The notes: generated from the sequence alone by a model not told the origin. Positions 12,419 to 21,589 are shown, counted from the stretch's first letter. The stretch: DNA of 64,000 nucleotides from Hyphomicrobiales bacterium (GCA_900468535.1 UBTY01000032.1:32602-96601); one strand, 5' to 3'. Translations and numbers: made by a program.

Positions 12419-12780
12419 TACGCGGTGAGCTCCTTGTAGGCCGCCTCGTCGAGCAGGCCATCGGCATCGGCGGCGTTGGCGAGCTTCAGCTTGAAGAACC
12501 AGCCGGCGCCCTGGGGATCCGAGTTGACGAGCGAGGGGTCGGTGACGATTGCCGGGTTCACTTCGGTGATCTCGCCGTCCAGCGGACAATAGACGTCGGA
12601 AGCTGCTTTTACGGATTCGACCGTTGCGGCATTGTCATTCTTCGAGAAGGTCGCGCCGACTTCAGGCAGTTCGACGAAAACCAAGTCACCGAGCTGGTCG
12701 ACGGCATAATTGGTGATCCCGACCGTCGCAACGCCGCCTTCGATCTTCAGCCACTCGTGTTCTTCGGTAAATTTCAGCAT
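12418..12780 (-). CDS. gcvH: Glycine cleavage H-protein
   Basis: Lipoyl carrier that shuttles the aminomethyl group between the P, T and L proteins. The 120-residue protein has the lipoylation lysine at residue 58 in VESVKAASDVYCP, and the usual N-terminus MLKFTEEHEWLK. It depends on lipoate attachment; an octanoyltransferase gene (lipB) lies at 29882 in this window. It sits between gcvT, 24 bases away, and gcvP, with which it overlaps by one base. Confidence 0.97.
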
Positions 12781-12804
12781 GATTGTTCTCTCCGGAAAAT
12801 GGTT

Positions 12805-14013
12805 TCAGCGTTTGTAGGTCGGGGTGATAAAGGGAAGGGCACTGACAGTAACGGGCAGGAACTTGCCGCGCACTTCGGCGTAAACCTCAGTCCCAACGGG
12901 AGCCTTGGCGATCGTGACATAGCCCATCGCAACAGGGTGCTCGACGGAGGGACCGAAGCCGCCTGATGTCACTTCACCGATCTCGGTCTTGCCCTCAGAA
13001 TCCGCAAAGAGCTTGGAGTGACCGCGAACCGGCGCCTTACCCTCGGGCTTCAGGCCGACACGGCGGCGGGTTGCGCCCTTTTCAAGCTCGGACAAAATGC
13101 GCTCTGCGCCAGGAAAACCGCCGGCACGGGCACCGCCCGTCTTGCGCGCCTTCTGCATGCCCCATTCAAGCGCGGCCTCGACGGGCGTCGTTGTCGTGTC
13201 AATGTCATTGCCGTAGAGGCAGAGGCCAGCTTCGAGGCGCAGGCTGTCGCGGGCGCCGAGGCCGATCGGCTCGACATCGGGATGTTCGAGCAACCGCTTG
13301 GTGACATCTTCGGCCTTGTCCGCCGGAATCGAGATTTCGAAGCCGTCTTCGCCGCTGTAGCCGGAGCGAGAGACAAGACAGGAAACGTCGTGCAGGCGGC
13401 AATGGCGCACGTCCATGAACTTCATGGCTGCGACGTCGGCCCAGAGTTCGGCCAGCACTTCGACAGCGCGCGGCCCCTGCAGTGCGATCAGCGCGCGATC
13501 GAGGACAGTAATGTCGCAGGTGGCAGCGAGGTGCTTCTGGAGGTGCGCGACGTCTGCATCCTTGCAGACGGCGTTAACGACGACAAACAGGTGATCGTCG
13601 AGATGGGTGATCATCAGGTCGTCGAGGATGCCGCCGTTTTCATCCGTGAAGAAACCGTAGCGCTGGCGACCTTCCGCAAGACCGACGATATCGACGGGAA
13701 CCAGGCTCTCGAGCGCAAGAGCTACGTCTTCGTATTTGCCCGACTTTGCCTTGATGATGACCTGGCCCATATGGGACACGTCGAAGACGCCCGCGGATGT
13801 GCGGGTCTGGATATGTTCCTTCATGACGCCGGCCGGATATTGGACCGGCATGTCATAGCCAGCGAACGGCACCATGCGGGCGCCGAGCGACAGATGCAGC
13901 GCGTGAAGCGGAGTTTTCTTGAGGGCAGCAGTATCGTCCAACGACGCCTCCGGGGTTTGCGCCTGGAATTCCATGCGCGGGCTCAAATCTTCAGGCGCAG
14001 TTGCGCCTTGCAT
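12805..14013 (-). CDS. gcvT: Aminomethyltransferase, glycine cleavage T-protein
   Basis: T-protein, which releases ammonia and transfers the methylene group to tetrahydrofolate. The 402-residue protein shows HALHLSLGARMVPFAGYDMPVQYP, the folate-binding aspartate region GVFDVSHMGQV, and the C-terminal GYV. The ATG at 14013 has a strong GAGGGGG seven bases upstream, which gives an N-terminus about 25 residues longer than typical; an ATG at 13974 would fit family length but lacks a ribosome site. The leader carries a tandem glycine riboswitch. Confidence 0.95.
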   Translation of the reverse strand: MQGATAPEDLSPRMEFQAQTPEASLDDTAALKKTPLHALHLSLGARMVPFAGYDMPVQYPAGVMKEHIQTRTSAGVFDVSHMGQVIIKAKSGKYEDVALALESLVPVDIVGLAEGRQRYGFFTDENGGILDDLMITHLDDHLFVVVNAVCKDADVAHLQKHLAATCDITVLDRALIALQGPRAVEVLAELWADVAAMKFMDVRHCRLHDVSCLVSRSGYSGEDGFEISIPADKAEDVTKRLLEHPDVEPIGLGARDSLRLEAGLCLYGNDIDTTTTPVEAALEWGMQKARKTGGARAGGFPGAERILSELEKGATRRRVGLKPEGKAPVRGHSKLFADSEGKTEIGEVTSGGFGPSVEHPVAMGYVTIAKAPVGTEVYAEVRGKFLPVTVSALPFITPTYKR

Positions 14014-14023
14014 TTCGAGCCCC

Positions 14024-14180
14024 CTCTGTCCCTTTGCCTGAGATTGTTATCCCTTCGGCGAGCGTTTCGAGAACGCTTCTCTCCAGAGTTCCGTCTGCCC
14101 CTTGCTGGTCCTTTGGCCTGAGAGTTTCCGGGGCGGTTGCTCCTTCGGCACTGATCGCGAACGACCAGCTTCTCCCAACA
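14024..14180 (-). promoter_or_regulatory. Tandem glycine riboswitch upstream of gcvT
   Basis: On the minus strand the leader holds two aptamers in series. The first has GGGAGA, GCCGAAGGAGCAA and CTCAGGCCAAAGGAC; the second has TGGAGAGA, CGCCGAAGGGATAAC and CTCAGGCAAAGGGACAG, ending a few bases before the gcvT ribosome site. These are the conserved strings of the gcvT glycine riboswitch. In known cases glycine binding switches expression of the cleavage system on. Confidence 0.93.
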
Positions 14181-14284
14181 AGGTCGAGGGCAATTATCTG
14201 GCCAAGGCTGTACTTGGCAAGGGGGGAATGTCGCCCGCGAGCAAATTTTTGTCGCGTGTCCTGGAAGACGACGCAGGAGACAGA

Positions 14285-14554
14285 TCAGTCTTCTTCGTAA
14301 AGCTTGAGGGCCTGGTTAAGGCTGGCTTGCGGCTGGCGCTGGCCCATCGTCATCAAGTCAAGCGCCACTTCCGTCGACTGGATGATCGAGGCAGTGTCAT
14401 CGACATCCGCACCAGCATCGACCTTTTCACGCCGTTCGGCGACGCGGCGGGCTTCCTTCGCGGCGATGCTGGCGGGAACGCGCTTCGGAATTTTCAGGCT
14501 TTCCAGCGCTACAACGGCGGTGTCGGCGGATATGGAGATAAGCGAGACTGACAT
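14285..14554 (-). CDS. Hypothetical protein
   Basis: An 89-residue protein (from ATG at 14554) that I do not recognise. It starts MSVSLISISADTAVVALESL, continues with a charged stretch rich in R, E and A (RRVAERREKVDAGADVDDTA), and ends KLYEED. No signal peptide or membrane segment. An in-frame ATG at 14584 gives a 10-residue longer product. It lies between the glycine riboswitch and crcB and is divergent from crcB. Coding is likely because no longer frame competes and the codon pattern fits the genome. Confidence 0.6.
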   Translation of the reverse strand: MSVSLISISADTAVVALESLKIPKRVPASIAAKEARRVAERREKVDAGADVDDTASIIQSTEVALDLMTMGQRQPQASLNQALKLYEED

Positions 14555-14677
14555 CGGATGAGAATAGCGGACCGCCCTTGGCATCCGGCTAATAAAAACG
14601 CTGGCATTTTAAGTGATTGTGAAACCTATCTGTTCGGATAATTGGATAGGAGCGCAAAATTGCGCTAGACCGATCTC

Positions 14678-15055
14678 ATGACACAAGCTCTCCTTGTCGC
14701 CGCCGGCGGTGCCGTCGGCTCCGTGCTTCGATATTATGTCGGCCAATGGGCACTCCGCTTGGCTGGGCCGTCGTTCCCCTGGGGTACATTGACGGTCAAT
14801 GTCGTCGGCTGCTTCGTCATCGGCGTCTTTGCCGAACTTATAGCTCGCCGCTTCGAGGCATCGGAGGAGTTGCGGCTGTTGCTCATCACCGGATTTCTCG
14901 GCGGCTTCACGACCTTTTCGGCGTTTTCTCTCGATGCTGTTGCGCTCTTCGAGCGCGGCGCCGTCGCGACCAGCGCGGCCTATGTCATTGCGAGCATCGG
15001 CCTCTCCATTGCGGCCGTGATCGCCGGCCTCGCCGTCATGCGCGCAATGATTTGA
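14678..15055 (+). CDS. crcB: Fluoride ion channel CrcB/Fluc
   Basis: A 125-residue small membrane protein with four transmembrane segments, which exports fluoride as an antiparallel dimer. Family marks are GGAVGSVLRYYVG near the N-terminus, PWGTLTVNVVGCFVIG, and the central GFLGGFTTFSAFS that includes the phenylalanines lining the pore. The leader shows no fluoride-riboswitch motif, so it may be constitutive. It is followed by the pseudouridine synthase gene 87 bases downstream, a pairing often seen in rhizobia. Confidence 0.95.
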   Translation: MTQALLVAAGGAVGSVLRYYVGQWALRLAGPSFPWGTLTVNVVGCFVIGVFAELIARRFEASEELRLLLITGFLGGFTTFSAFSLDAVALFERGAVATSAAYVIASIGLSIAAVIAGLAVMRAMI

Positions 15056-15142
15056 GATTACGATTTCCGTTTTGTCGAAAAATGCTCTAAAGCCTGCGCA
15101 AAACCGCGCCGGGCGCGACGACCATTTTTCCGAAAGATCATC

Positions 15143-16135
15143 ATGGCAGGTATCGAACACATCAAGGTGGAGCCGGACGAGGCGGGCATGCGGCTCGACA
15201 GGTGGTTCAAGATCCATTACCCCGGCCTCGGCTTCGGGCCGCTGCAGAAACTTCTACGGTCTGGCCAGGTGCGTGTCGACGGTGGCCGCGTCAAGACCGA
15301 CGCGCGCGTACAGCCCGGCCAGATGGTGCGTGTGCCGCCGCTGGATGTCGATGCGAAGAAGACCGGCCCAATCGCCGGCCACGACCTGAAGCATGCCGAC
15401 GATTATGACCTGCTGCAGCGCATGGTTCTCCACGAGGACGACAAGGTGATCGTGCTGAACAAGCCGGCCGGCCTTGCCGTGCAGGGCGGCTCTGGTGTGA
15501 CGCGCAACATCGACAAGATGCTGGAAGCCTGGACCAACAAGAAGGGCGAGAAGCCGCGACTGGTGCATCGCCTCGACCGGGACACGTCGGGTGTGCTTGT
15601 CATCGCCCGCACCCGCGGGGCGGCACAGAAGCTGACCGCGGCGTTTCGTGAGCGCGATACCAAGAAGACCTACTGGTCGCTGGTGCGCGGCGTGCCACGC
15701 AAGCACGAAGACAAGATTTCGACATGGCTGGTGAAGGAAGCGACGGCTGACGGAGACCGGATGCGGGTCGCCAAGCACGGCGAAGACGGTGCAGATCACG
15801 CCATTTCCTACTATCGCGTGTTGGAGACCGCCGCACAGAACCTCGCCTGGCTGGAGATGGAGCCTTACACCGGCCGCACGCACCAGCTTCGCGTGCATGC
15901 GCTTCACATCGGCCATCCCATTATCGGTGACCCCAAGTATTTCATCGAGGATCCGAACTGGGATTTTCCGGGCGGCATCCAGAAACGGTTGCACTTGCAC
16001 GCGCGCAAGATCGACATCCCGCATCCGAACGGTGGTCGCCTGCGGATCACTGCACCCTTGCCGCCGCATATGGTGCAGACCTGGAACCTGCTCGGTCTCG
16101 ATCTCGCCAGCGCGGAACGGGATGACGAGGAATGA
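15143..16135 (+). CDS. RluC/RluD-family ribosomal pseudouridine synthase
   Basis: A 330-residue enzyme that isomerises uridines in large-subunit rRNA. An S4 RNA-binding domain occupies about residues 12-75 (MRLDRWFKIHYPGL; LLRSGQVRVDGGRV), followed by the synthase domain with the catalytic aspartate in HRLDRDTSGVLVIAR near residue 140 and the motif GRTHQLRVH. It probably acts like RluC, but the target position cannot be fixed from sequence. Its stop overlaps the next gene's ATG by four bases (ATGA). Confidence 0.93.
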   Translation: MAGIEHIKVEPDEAGMRLDRWFKIHYPGLGFGPLQKLLRSGQVRVDGGRVKTDARVQPGQMVRVPPLDVDAKKTGPIAGHDLKHADDYDLLQRMVLHEDDKVIVLNKPAGLAVQGGSGVTRNIDKMLEAWTNKKGEKPRLVHRLDRDTSGVLVIARTRGAAQKLTAAFRERDTKKTYWSLVRGVPRKHEDKISTWLVKEATADGDRMRVAKHGEDGADHAISYYRVLETAAQNLAWLEMEPYTGRTHQLRVHALHIGHPIIGDPKYFIEDPNWDFPGGIQKRLHLHARKIDIPHPNGGRLRITAPLPPHMVQTWNLLGLDLASAERDDEE

Positions 16136-16791
16136 AACTGGCATTGTTTGATTGCGACGGCACGCTCGTCGACAGTGCCGGCCTGATCCATGAGGTCATG
16201 GCTCGTACCTTCGTGCATTTCGGTTACGACCGGCCGCCCATTGCGCTGACCAAATCGATCATTGGCCTGACGCTTGATATCGCCATCGCCCGGATGCTGG
16301 GCAAACCGCATGTCGATGACGAGGCTGTTGCAATGACGGCGCATTACAAGGCGATCTACGCCAGTGTTCGCGACGAGCCGGGTATGGATGTCCCTCTGTT
16401 CGACGGCATCAAGCTGCTGGTCGACACATTGGCCAGGCAGGACGAAATCCTGATTGGTGCGGTCACCGGCAAGTCGAGGCGAGGTCTCGTGCATGTGCTC
16501 GAGACCCACGGATTTGCGCCGCATTTCATCGTCTCGCGCACTGCCGACGATTGCCCGTCGAAGCCTCATCCCGCTATGGTCAGCGAATGCTGTAATGAGA
16601 CGGGAATGAATCCGGCTGATACCATTGTCATCGGCGATGCCGTCTACGATATGCAGATGGCAAAGGCGGCCGGTGCGACCGCCGTGGGTGTCTCCTGGGG
16701 CTATGCCAGCGTCAGCGATCTTGTCGCAGCTGGCGCCGATAGCATCGCCTATCACCCTGATGACATCCTGAAACACTTTCCGCGGGGGTAA
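16132..16791 (+). CDS. HAD-family phosphatase (phosphoglycolate phosphatase-like)
   Basis: A 219-residue haloacid dehalogenase superfamily hydrolase. Motif I is FDCDGTLVDS at the N-terminus, motif II is the threonine of GAVTGKS, motif III is K in SKPHPAM, and motif IV is VIGDAVYDM. The helical cap between motif I and II is of subclass I. Substrate unknown. It overlaps the pseudouridine synthase by four bases and is followed two bases later by the ATP12 gene, so the three are cotranscribed. Confidence 0.9.
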   Translation: MKLALFDCDGTLVDSAGLIHEVMARTFVHFGYDRPPIALTKSIIGLTLDIAIARMLGKPHVDDEAVAMTAHYKAIYASVRDEPGMDVPLFDGIKLLVDTLARQDEILIGAVTGKSRRGLVHVLETHGFAPHFIVSRTADDCPSKPHPAMVSECCNETGMNPADTIVIGDAVYDMQMAKAAGATAVGVSWGYASVSDLVAAGADSIAYHPDDILKHFPRG

Positions 16792-16793
16792 CG

Positions 16794-17579
16794 ATGCGCG
16801 ATCTTCTGAACGACTTGTCCGAGGGCTTGAGCCATCCCGATCCTATCCGACGCGCACAGGTTCAGATGAAGAAGCCGCTGCCGAAGCGCTTCTACAAGAC
16901 TGTCGAGATCGCACCGCGCCAGGACGATTTCGCTCTTGAACTCGACGGCAAGGCCGTCCGTACGCCCGCACGCCATGTGCTTGCCGTTCCAACAAGAGCG
17001 CTGGCCGAATTGGTCGCGCGGGAATGGGAAGCGCAGACGGATGTGATCGATCCTGCGACGATGCCAGTCACCAGGCTCGTCAACACCGCGATCGATGGCG
17101 TTGCCACCGACGCGCAGGCGGTTTTTGAGGATATTCTGCGCTTTTCGACAAGCGATCTGCTCTGCTACCGCGCGGACGGGCCGAAAGAGCTTGTTGATCG
17201 CCAGAGAGACCGCTGGGATCCCGTTCTCGACTGGGCAGCTGAAGCCTTCGGCGCGCGATTCATCCTGATTGAGGGCATCATGCACCACGATCAGCCCCGC
17301 GAGGCGATTGCCGCCTTTTCAGCGGCTTTGCGTCCGCACTCGAGCGCCGTCGAGTTGGCCGCACTCCATACCGTGACGACGCTGACGGGTTCTGCGCTGC
17401 TGGCGATCGCATTCGCCGAGGCGTTCCTCCCGCCTGACGAGATCTGGTCGCTTGCTCACCTCGACGAGGACTGGACGATCGAGCATTGGGGGCAGGACGA
17501 AGAGGCAGAACAGAGACGCGCTCAGCGCTTCGAAGATTTCAAGGCTGCCACGGACGTTTTTTTGGCCTTGAAGGGCTGA
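16794..17579 (+). CDS. ATP12-family F1-ATPase assembly chaperone
   Basis: A 261-residue ATP12 homologue. In mitochondria ATP12 binds the F1 alpha subunit during assembly; alphaproteobacteria carry the bacterial version. Marks are KPLPKRFYKTVEIA, LDGKAVRTPARHVLAVP, the ARE-W and DTLLYR-like FSTSDLLCYRAD region, and the C-terminal WGQDEEAEQRR. The start is two bases after the HAD gene stop. An internal ATG at 16866 would also fit, but the upstream residues look coded. Confidence 0.92.
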   Translation: MRDLLNDLSEGLSHPDPIRRAQVQMKKPLPKRFYKTVEIAPRQDDFALELDGKAVRTPARHVLAVPTRALAELVAREWEAQTDVIDPATMPVTRLVNTAIDGVATDAQAVFEDILRFSTSDLLCYRADGPKELVDRQRDRWDPVLDWAAEAFGARFILIEGIMHHDQPREAIAAFSAALRPHSSAVELAALHTVTTLTGSALLAIAFAEAFLPPDEIWSLAHLDEDWTIEHWGQDEEAEQRRAQRFEDFKAATDVFLALKG

Positions 17580-17649
17580 AATCAGTTGCCTTGATGCCTG
17601 ATATGGCGAAAATCTGCGACTCTATCGGGGGCGGATGCGGATTTTTTGA

Positions 17650-18108
17650 ATGAACTGGTTCAAGTCGTGCTTTTTTCGGGTCGCACTTGTCTGCATGGCT
17701 TTGGCATCCTGTGCCTCCCTGTTCGGAAAGCAAGATCCCGGCCCGGTCTATGATGTCCGCAACGCGATCATTCTCTCCGGGCCGAACATGCCTCCGGCCC
17801 TGCTTTCCGGCATAGGCGACCGCGTCAACAAGGCGATCAACGCTACCGTCCGGACCGAGGTCTATCCCCGGGTCGTGCTCACGATCCGCATCGTGTCGAT
17901 CCGGCGGCAGCAGGGTTATGAGAAGAACCAGACGGTGGCCGACATAACCGTCGATGCCGCCTCTGTCGAAGACGGTTCCGTCATTGCCGTCAGCAAATTC
18001 TCCGTAACCAGCGTATCGAACAATTCGAGCTCGGCCGACGAAATCCTGGCAGAGGATATTTCGGCACGGATTCGCTCGATCTTCACGCTCAAGGCCGGAT
18101 CCGCATAA
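17650..18108 (+). CDS. Small predicted lipoprotein
   Basis: A 152-residue protein with an N-terminal signal (FFRVALVCMALASC) ending in a lipobox, so Cys21 is the predicted lipidated residue. The mature part has repeated short beta-type stretches (VVLTIRIVSIRR; VADITVDAASVEDG) and ends in a helix. I know no function. It stands between the ATP12 gene and pccB with gaps of 70 and 31 bases on the same strand, a position also common in rhizobial genomes by memory. Confidence 0.8.
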   Translation: MNWFKSCFFRVALVCMALASCASLFGKQDPGPVYDVRNAIILSGPNMPPALLSGIGDRVNKAINATVRTEVYPRVVLTIRIVSIRRQQGYEKNQTVADITVDAASVEDGSVIAVSKFSVTSVSNNSSSADEILAEDISARIRSIFTLKAGSA

Positions 18109-18139
18109 TCAGCAGCCGCCTCGGCGGCGAGGAGTGTCC

Positions 18140-19672
18140 ATGAAGGAAATTCTCGAAGAACTCGAGCGCCGCCGTGGCGTCGCCAAGCTGGGCGGCGGGC
18201 AGCAGCGGATCGATGCGCAGCACCAGCGCGGAAAGCTCACAGCGCGCGAACGCATCGACCTGTTTCTCGATGAGGGGTCCTTCGAGGAGTTCGACATGTT
18301 CGTCGAGCATCGCTCCAGCGACTTCGGGATGGAAAAGAACCGGATTGCCGGCGATGGCGTGGTCACCGGCTGGGGCACGGTCAACGGACGCACGGTGTTC
18401 GTCTTCGCGAAGGATTTCACGGTTTTCGGCGGCTCGCTTTCCGAGGCGCATGCCGAGAAGATTATGAAGGTGCAGGATATGGCGCTCAAGAACCGAGCGC
18501 CGATCATCGGCATCTACGATGCGGGCGGAGCACGCATCCAGGAAGGCGTTGCTGCGCTCGGCGGCTATGCCGAGGTGTTCCAGCGCAATGTTCTGGCCTC
18601 GGGTGTCATTCCGCAGATTTCCGTGATCATGGGGCCGTGCGCCGGCGGCGACGTCTACTCGCCCGCCATGACAGACTTCATCTTCATGGTGCGTGATACG
18701 TCCTACATGTTCGTGACCGGGCCGGATGTGGTCAAGACGGTGACGAACGAGACGGTGACGGCGGAAGAACTCGGCGGGGCATCGGTCCATACGACACGTT
18801 CGTCCATTGCGGACGGCGCCTATGACAACGACGTCGAAGCATTGTTGCAGGTGCGGCGCCTGATCGACCTTCTGCCGCAATCGAATACATCTCCGTTGCC
18901 GGAAATCGAATGTTACCAGCCGGTGACCGATATCGACTCGTCTCTGGACACGCTGGTTCCGGCGAATGCCAACAAGCCCTATGACATCAAGGAACTGATC
19001 CTGAAGACCGTCGACGAGGGCGATTTCTTCGAGATCCAGGCGAGCTTTGCGAAGAATATCGTCTGCGGTTTCGGCCGGATCGAGGGATCGACCGTCGGTT
19101 TTGTCGCCAACCAGCCGATGGTTCTCGCCGGGGTGCTCGACAGCGATGCCTCGCGCAAGGCTGCTCGTTTCGTGCGCTTCTGCGACTGCTTCAATATTCC
19201 AATCGTCACTTTCGTCGACGTGCCCGGGTTCCTTCCGGGTACGGCGCAGGAATACGGCGGGCTGATCAAGCACGGCGCGAAGCTGCTGTTTGCCTATGCC
19301 GAGGCGACGGTGCCAAAACTGACGGTCATCACGCGCAAGGCATTCGGCGGAGCCTATGACGTCATGGCCTCGAAGCATCTGCGGGGCGATCTCAACTACG
19401 CATGGCCGACGGCACAGATCGCTGTCATGGGCGCGAAAGGTGCGGTCGAGATCATCTTCCGCAAGGATATTGCCGATCCGGAGAAGATCGCGGCTCATAC
19501 GAAAATGTACGAAGACCGCTTCCTTTCGCCTTTCGTCGCGGCGGAGCGTGGTTATGTCGATGAGGTCATCATGCCTCACTCGACCCGCAGGCGACTTGCG
19601 CGCGGCCTCAAGATGCTGCGCAACAAGGACTTGGCAAATCCATGGAAGAAGCACGACAATATTCCACTTTGA
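18140..19672 (+). CDS. pccB: Propionyl-CoA carboxylase beta subunit
   Basis: The carboxyltransferase subunit, which moves CO2 from carboxybiotin to propionyl-CoA, giving methylmalonyl-CoA. The 510-residue length is typical. Family marks include KGKLTARERID-type QRGKLTARERIDL, the oxyanion region IYDAGGARIQEGV, and the acyl-CoA pocket VPGFLPGTAQEYGG with KAFGGAYDVM. ATG at 18140 has GGAG eight bases upstream. The partner alpha subunit is encoded at 25729 on the other strand, so the two are not in one operon. Confidence 0.95.
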   Translation: MKEILEELERRRGVAKLGGGQQRIDAQHQRGKLTARERIDLFLDEGSFEEFDMFVEHRSSDFGMEKNRIAGDGVVTGWGTVNGRTVFVFAKDFTVFGGSLSEAHAEKIMKVQDMALKNRAPIIGIYDAGGARIQEGVAALGGYAEVFQRNVLASGVIPQISVIMGPCAGGDVYSPAMTDFIFMVRDTSYMFVTGPDVVKTVTNETVTAEELGGASVHTTRSSIADGAYDNDVEALLQVRRLIDLLPQSNTSPLPEIECYQPVTDIDSSLDTLVPANANKPYDIKELILKTVDEGDFFEIQASFAKNIVCGFGRIEGSTVGFVANQPMVLAGVLDSDASRKAARFVRFCDCFNIPIVTFVDVPGFLPGTAQEYGGLIKHGAKLLFAYAEATVPKLTVITRKAFGGAYDVMASKHLRGDLNYAWPTAQIAVMGAKGAVEIIFRKDIADPEKIAAHTKMYEDRFLSPFVAAERGYVDEVIMPHSTRRRLARGLKMLRNKDLANPWKKHDNIPL

Positions 19673-19797
19673 AGTGAAGAAGCCGTGGAAAAATGATCAA
19701 AATCAAGCGGATGTGATGGGAGCACGGGAAATCGTGAATTCTCTAGCTTCGAGCGTATCGCTAACGCTCCTCTGTCTTATGACTTAAGGAGAGACTT

Positions 19798-20190
19798 ATG
19801 CCCAGTTTCGAACGCCTCAGCGCGTACCAGCCCTACGCGCTGGCTGCGCTCCGCATTGTTACCGCCCTGCTTTTCATCGAGCACGGCACGATGAAGCTTT
19901 TTGCCTTCCCAATTCCGCAAGGTGCCGGCGGTCCGCTGTCGCCGCTGTTCCTGTTCGCCGCCTTGCTCGAGTTCGTCGGCGGCCTTGCGATCCTCGTCGG
20001 TTTCCTGACGCGTCCGGTTGCCTTCATCCTCGCCGGCCAGATGGCTGTCGCGTATTTTATGGCGCACTTCCCGAGTGGCTTCTTCCCGGCCGTAAACGGC
20101 GGCGCCGAAGCGATCCTTTATTGCTTTATTTTCCTGTTCCTGGTCTTCGCGGGCGCGGGCGCATTCGCGATCGACAAGCGCAACTCGTAG
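19798..20190 (+). CDS. DoxX-family membrane protein
   Basis: A 130-residue inner-membrane protein of the DoxX/MauD-like family with four predicted transmembrane segments (about 14-34, 48-68, 72-92, 103-122). The motif ALRIVTALLFIEHGTMKLF and FVGGLAILVGFLTRPVAF are typical. Some members act in redox or sulfur stress, but no role can be given here. AAGGAG lies seven bases before the ATG. It is convergent with fghA, with a terminator between. Confidence 0.88.
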   Translation: MPSFERLSAYQPYALAALRIVTALLFIEHGTMKLFAFPIPQGAGGPLSPLFLFAALLEFVGGLAILVGFLTRPVAFILAGQMAVAYFMAHFPSGFFPAVNGGAEAILYCFIFLFLVFAGAGAFAIDKRNS

Positions 20191-20244
20191 TCGGTCCGTT
20201 CGCGGACATGACAGTTCAGATGCGTCCGGGACGAACGCGTCGAC

Positions 20245-20274
20245 CGATCGGCTCCTTCGGGAGCCGATCGTGTT
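20245..20274. terminator. Bidirectional terminator between DoxX gene and fghA
   Basis: A perfect 11-base stem CGATCGGCTCC (20245-20255) with GGAGCCGATCG (20260-20270) and a stable TTCG tetraloop, followed by TGTTT on the plus strand. It lies between two convergent genes and can serve both. Confidence 0.75.
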
Positions 20275-20286
20275 TCCGGGGCCTTC

Positions 20287-21120
20287 TTAGCCGAGGCGCT
20301 CCGCATGCCACCGAAGATGGTCATCCATGAAGGTGGAGATGAAGTAGTAGGAGTGATCGTAGCGATCATGCATGCGCAGGGTCAGCTTTATATCCGTGTC
20401 CTTGACCGCTTCCTCGAACAGCCACGGCCGCAGACCATTCTCCAGGAAACCATCGGCCTTGCCCTGGTCGATCAGGAACTCGGGAAAGCGTGCGCCGTCG
20501 CTGACCAATGAGCAGGCGTCGTACTGACGCCAGGCGGCGCGATCGGAGCCGAGGTATTTTTCGAAGGCGGGTGCGGACCAGTCCGCGGTCGACGGTTCGA
20601 CGATCGGCGCGAAGGCAGAGCAGCTCTTGAAGCGGTCGGGATTTTTCAAGGCGATCGTCATAGCGCCGTGACCGCCCATCGAGTGGCCAAAGATGCCCTG
20701 GCGGCTCATGTCCATCCGAAAGTGCTGGCTGACGAAGGCCGGCAGTTCTTCGGTGATGTAGCTGTACATCTGGTAGTTCTCGGCCCATGGCTTCTCGGTC
20801 GCATCGAGATAAAAGCCGGCGCCTTTGCCCATCTGCCAGTTGGTGAGTTCGTCGGGCACATCGTTGCCGCGCGGGCTCGTGTCCGGGCAGATGACGATCA
20901 AGCCGAGTTCGGCGGCCATCCGCCGGTATTCACCCTTTTCCATGACGTTGGCATGGGTGCACGTCAGTCCTGACAGGTACCAGAGGACAGGGCGGGGCTC
21001 CTTGATCGCCTGCGGGGGGACGAAGACCGCAAAGGTCATGTCGCACTTGCAGGTCTCCGAGGTGTGGCTGAAGACGCCCTGCATGCCGCCGAAGGCGGTC
21101 GCCTGGGATAGGATGTTCAT
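20287..21120 (-). CDS. fghA: S-formylglutathione hydrolase
   Basis: Esterase D-type hydrolase that splits S-formylglutathione into formate and glutathione, the last step of glutathione-dependent formaldehyde oxidation. The 277-residue protein shows YLSGLTCTHANVMEKGEYRR, the nucleophile FGHSMGGHGAM and the C-terminal histidine in RYDHSYYFI. The ATG at 21120 starts MNILSQATAFGGMQGVF; a longer frame upstream belongs to no family. The other two enzymes, Gfa and AdhC, are encoded within 3.1 kb on the same strand. Confidence 0.96.
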   Translation of the reverse strand: MNILSQATAFGGMQGVFSHTSETCKCDMTFAVFVPPQAIKEPRPVLWYLSGLTCTHANVMEKGEYRRMAAELGLIVICPDTSPRGNDVPDELTNWQMGKGAGFYLDATEKPWAENYQMYSYITEELPAFVSQHFRMDMSRQGIFGHSMGGHGAMTIALKNPDRFKSCSAFAPIVEPSTADWSAPAFEKYLGSDRAAWRQYDACSLVSDGARFPEFLIDQGKADGFLENGLRPWLFEEAVKDTDIKLTLRMHDRYDHSYYFISTFMDDHLRWHAERLG

Positions 21121-21121
21121 T

Positions 21122-21589
21122 CTACTCTCCTGATGGTGGCGTGACGGCTTTGGCGCGGCGGCACAGCCTGTCGAATGTTTCGAGAAAGCGGGAACGCTCC
21201 TTCGGTCCGAAGGCTGCGTTGTAACCCTTGCTCTCGCCGGTTTCACGCAGATGCGCGCCGAGATCGCGCATGGCGCTCGCCATGCCGATATTGGTTTCGT
21301 CAAAGACGCGGCCCGTGGGACCGGTAACGAAGGCGCCTGACGCGACGCAACGCACCGCAAGCGGCACGTCCGCCGTGACGACCACGTCGCCCGGGCCGGC
21401 GTGCTCGGCGATCCAGTTGTCGGCAGCATCGAAGGCGTTGGAGACGATGACGTTGTGTACCATCGGGTCGCGCGAAGGGCGCAGTCCGGAGTTAGCGACG
21501 AAAGTGACCTCGATCGACAGGCGCTCCGCGACCTTGAGGACCTCTGGCTTGACCGGGCAGGCGTCTGCGTCAACGTAGATGTGGTGCAT
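21122..21589 (-). CDS. DUF188 (YaiI/YqxD) family protein
   Basis: A 155-residue protein of the YaiI/YqxD family, which has a PIN-like nuclease fold but no agreed function. The family start IYVDADACPVKPEVLKVAER is at the N-terminus, followed by GPGDVVVTADVPLA and the C-terminal GGP-like region KERSRFLETFDRL. ATG at 21589 is chosen since it lies immediately before the conserved start; 34 upstream residues would be foreign to the family. Its stop is one base from the fghA ATG, so it is coupled with fghA. Confidence 0.9.
   Translation of the reverse strand: MHHIYVDADACPVKPEVLKVAERLSIEVTFVANSGLRPSRDPMVHNVIVSNAFDAADNWIAEHAGPGDVVVTADVPLAVRCVASGAFVTGPTGRVFDETNIGMASAMRDLGAHLRETGESKGYNAAFGPKERSRFLETFDRLCRRAKAVTPPSGE

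Noticed and set aside
14585..14677. Possible fluoride riboswitch ahead of crcB
   Set aside because: The short leader has none of the conserved crcB-motif strings, so the channel gene is given without one.
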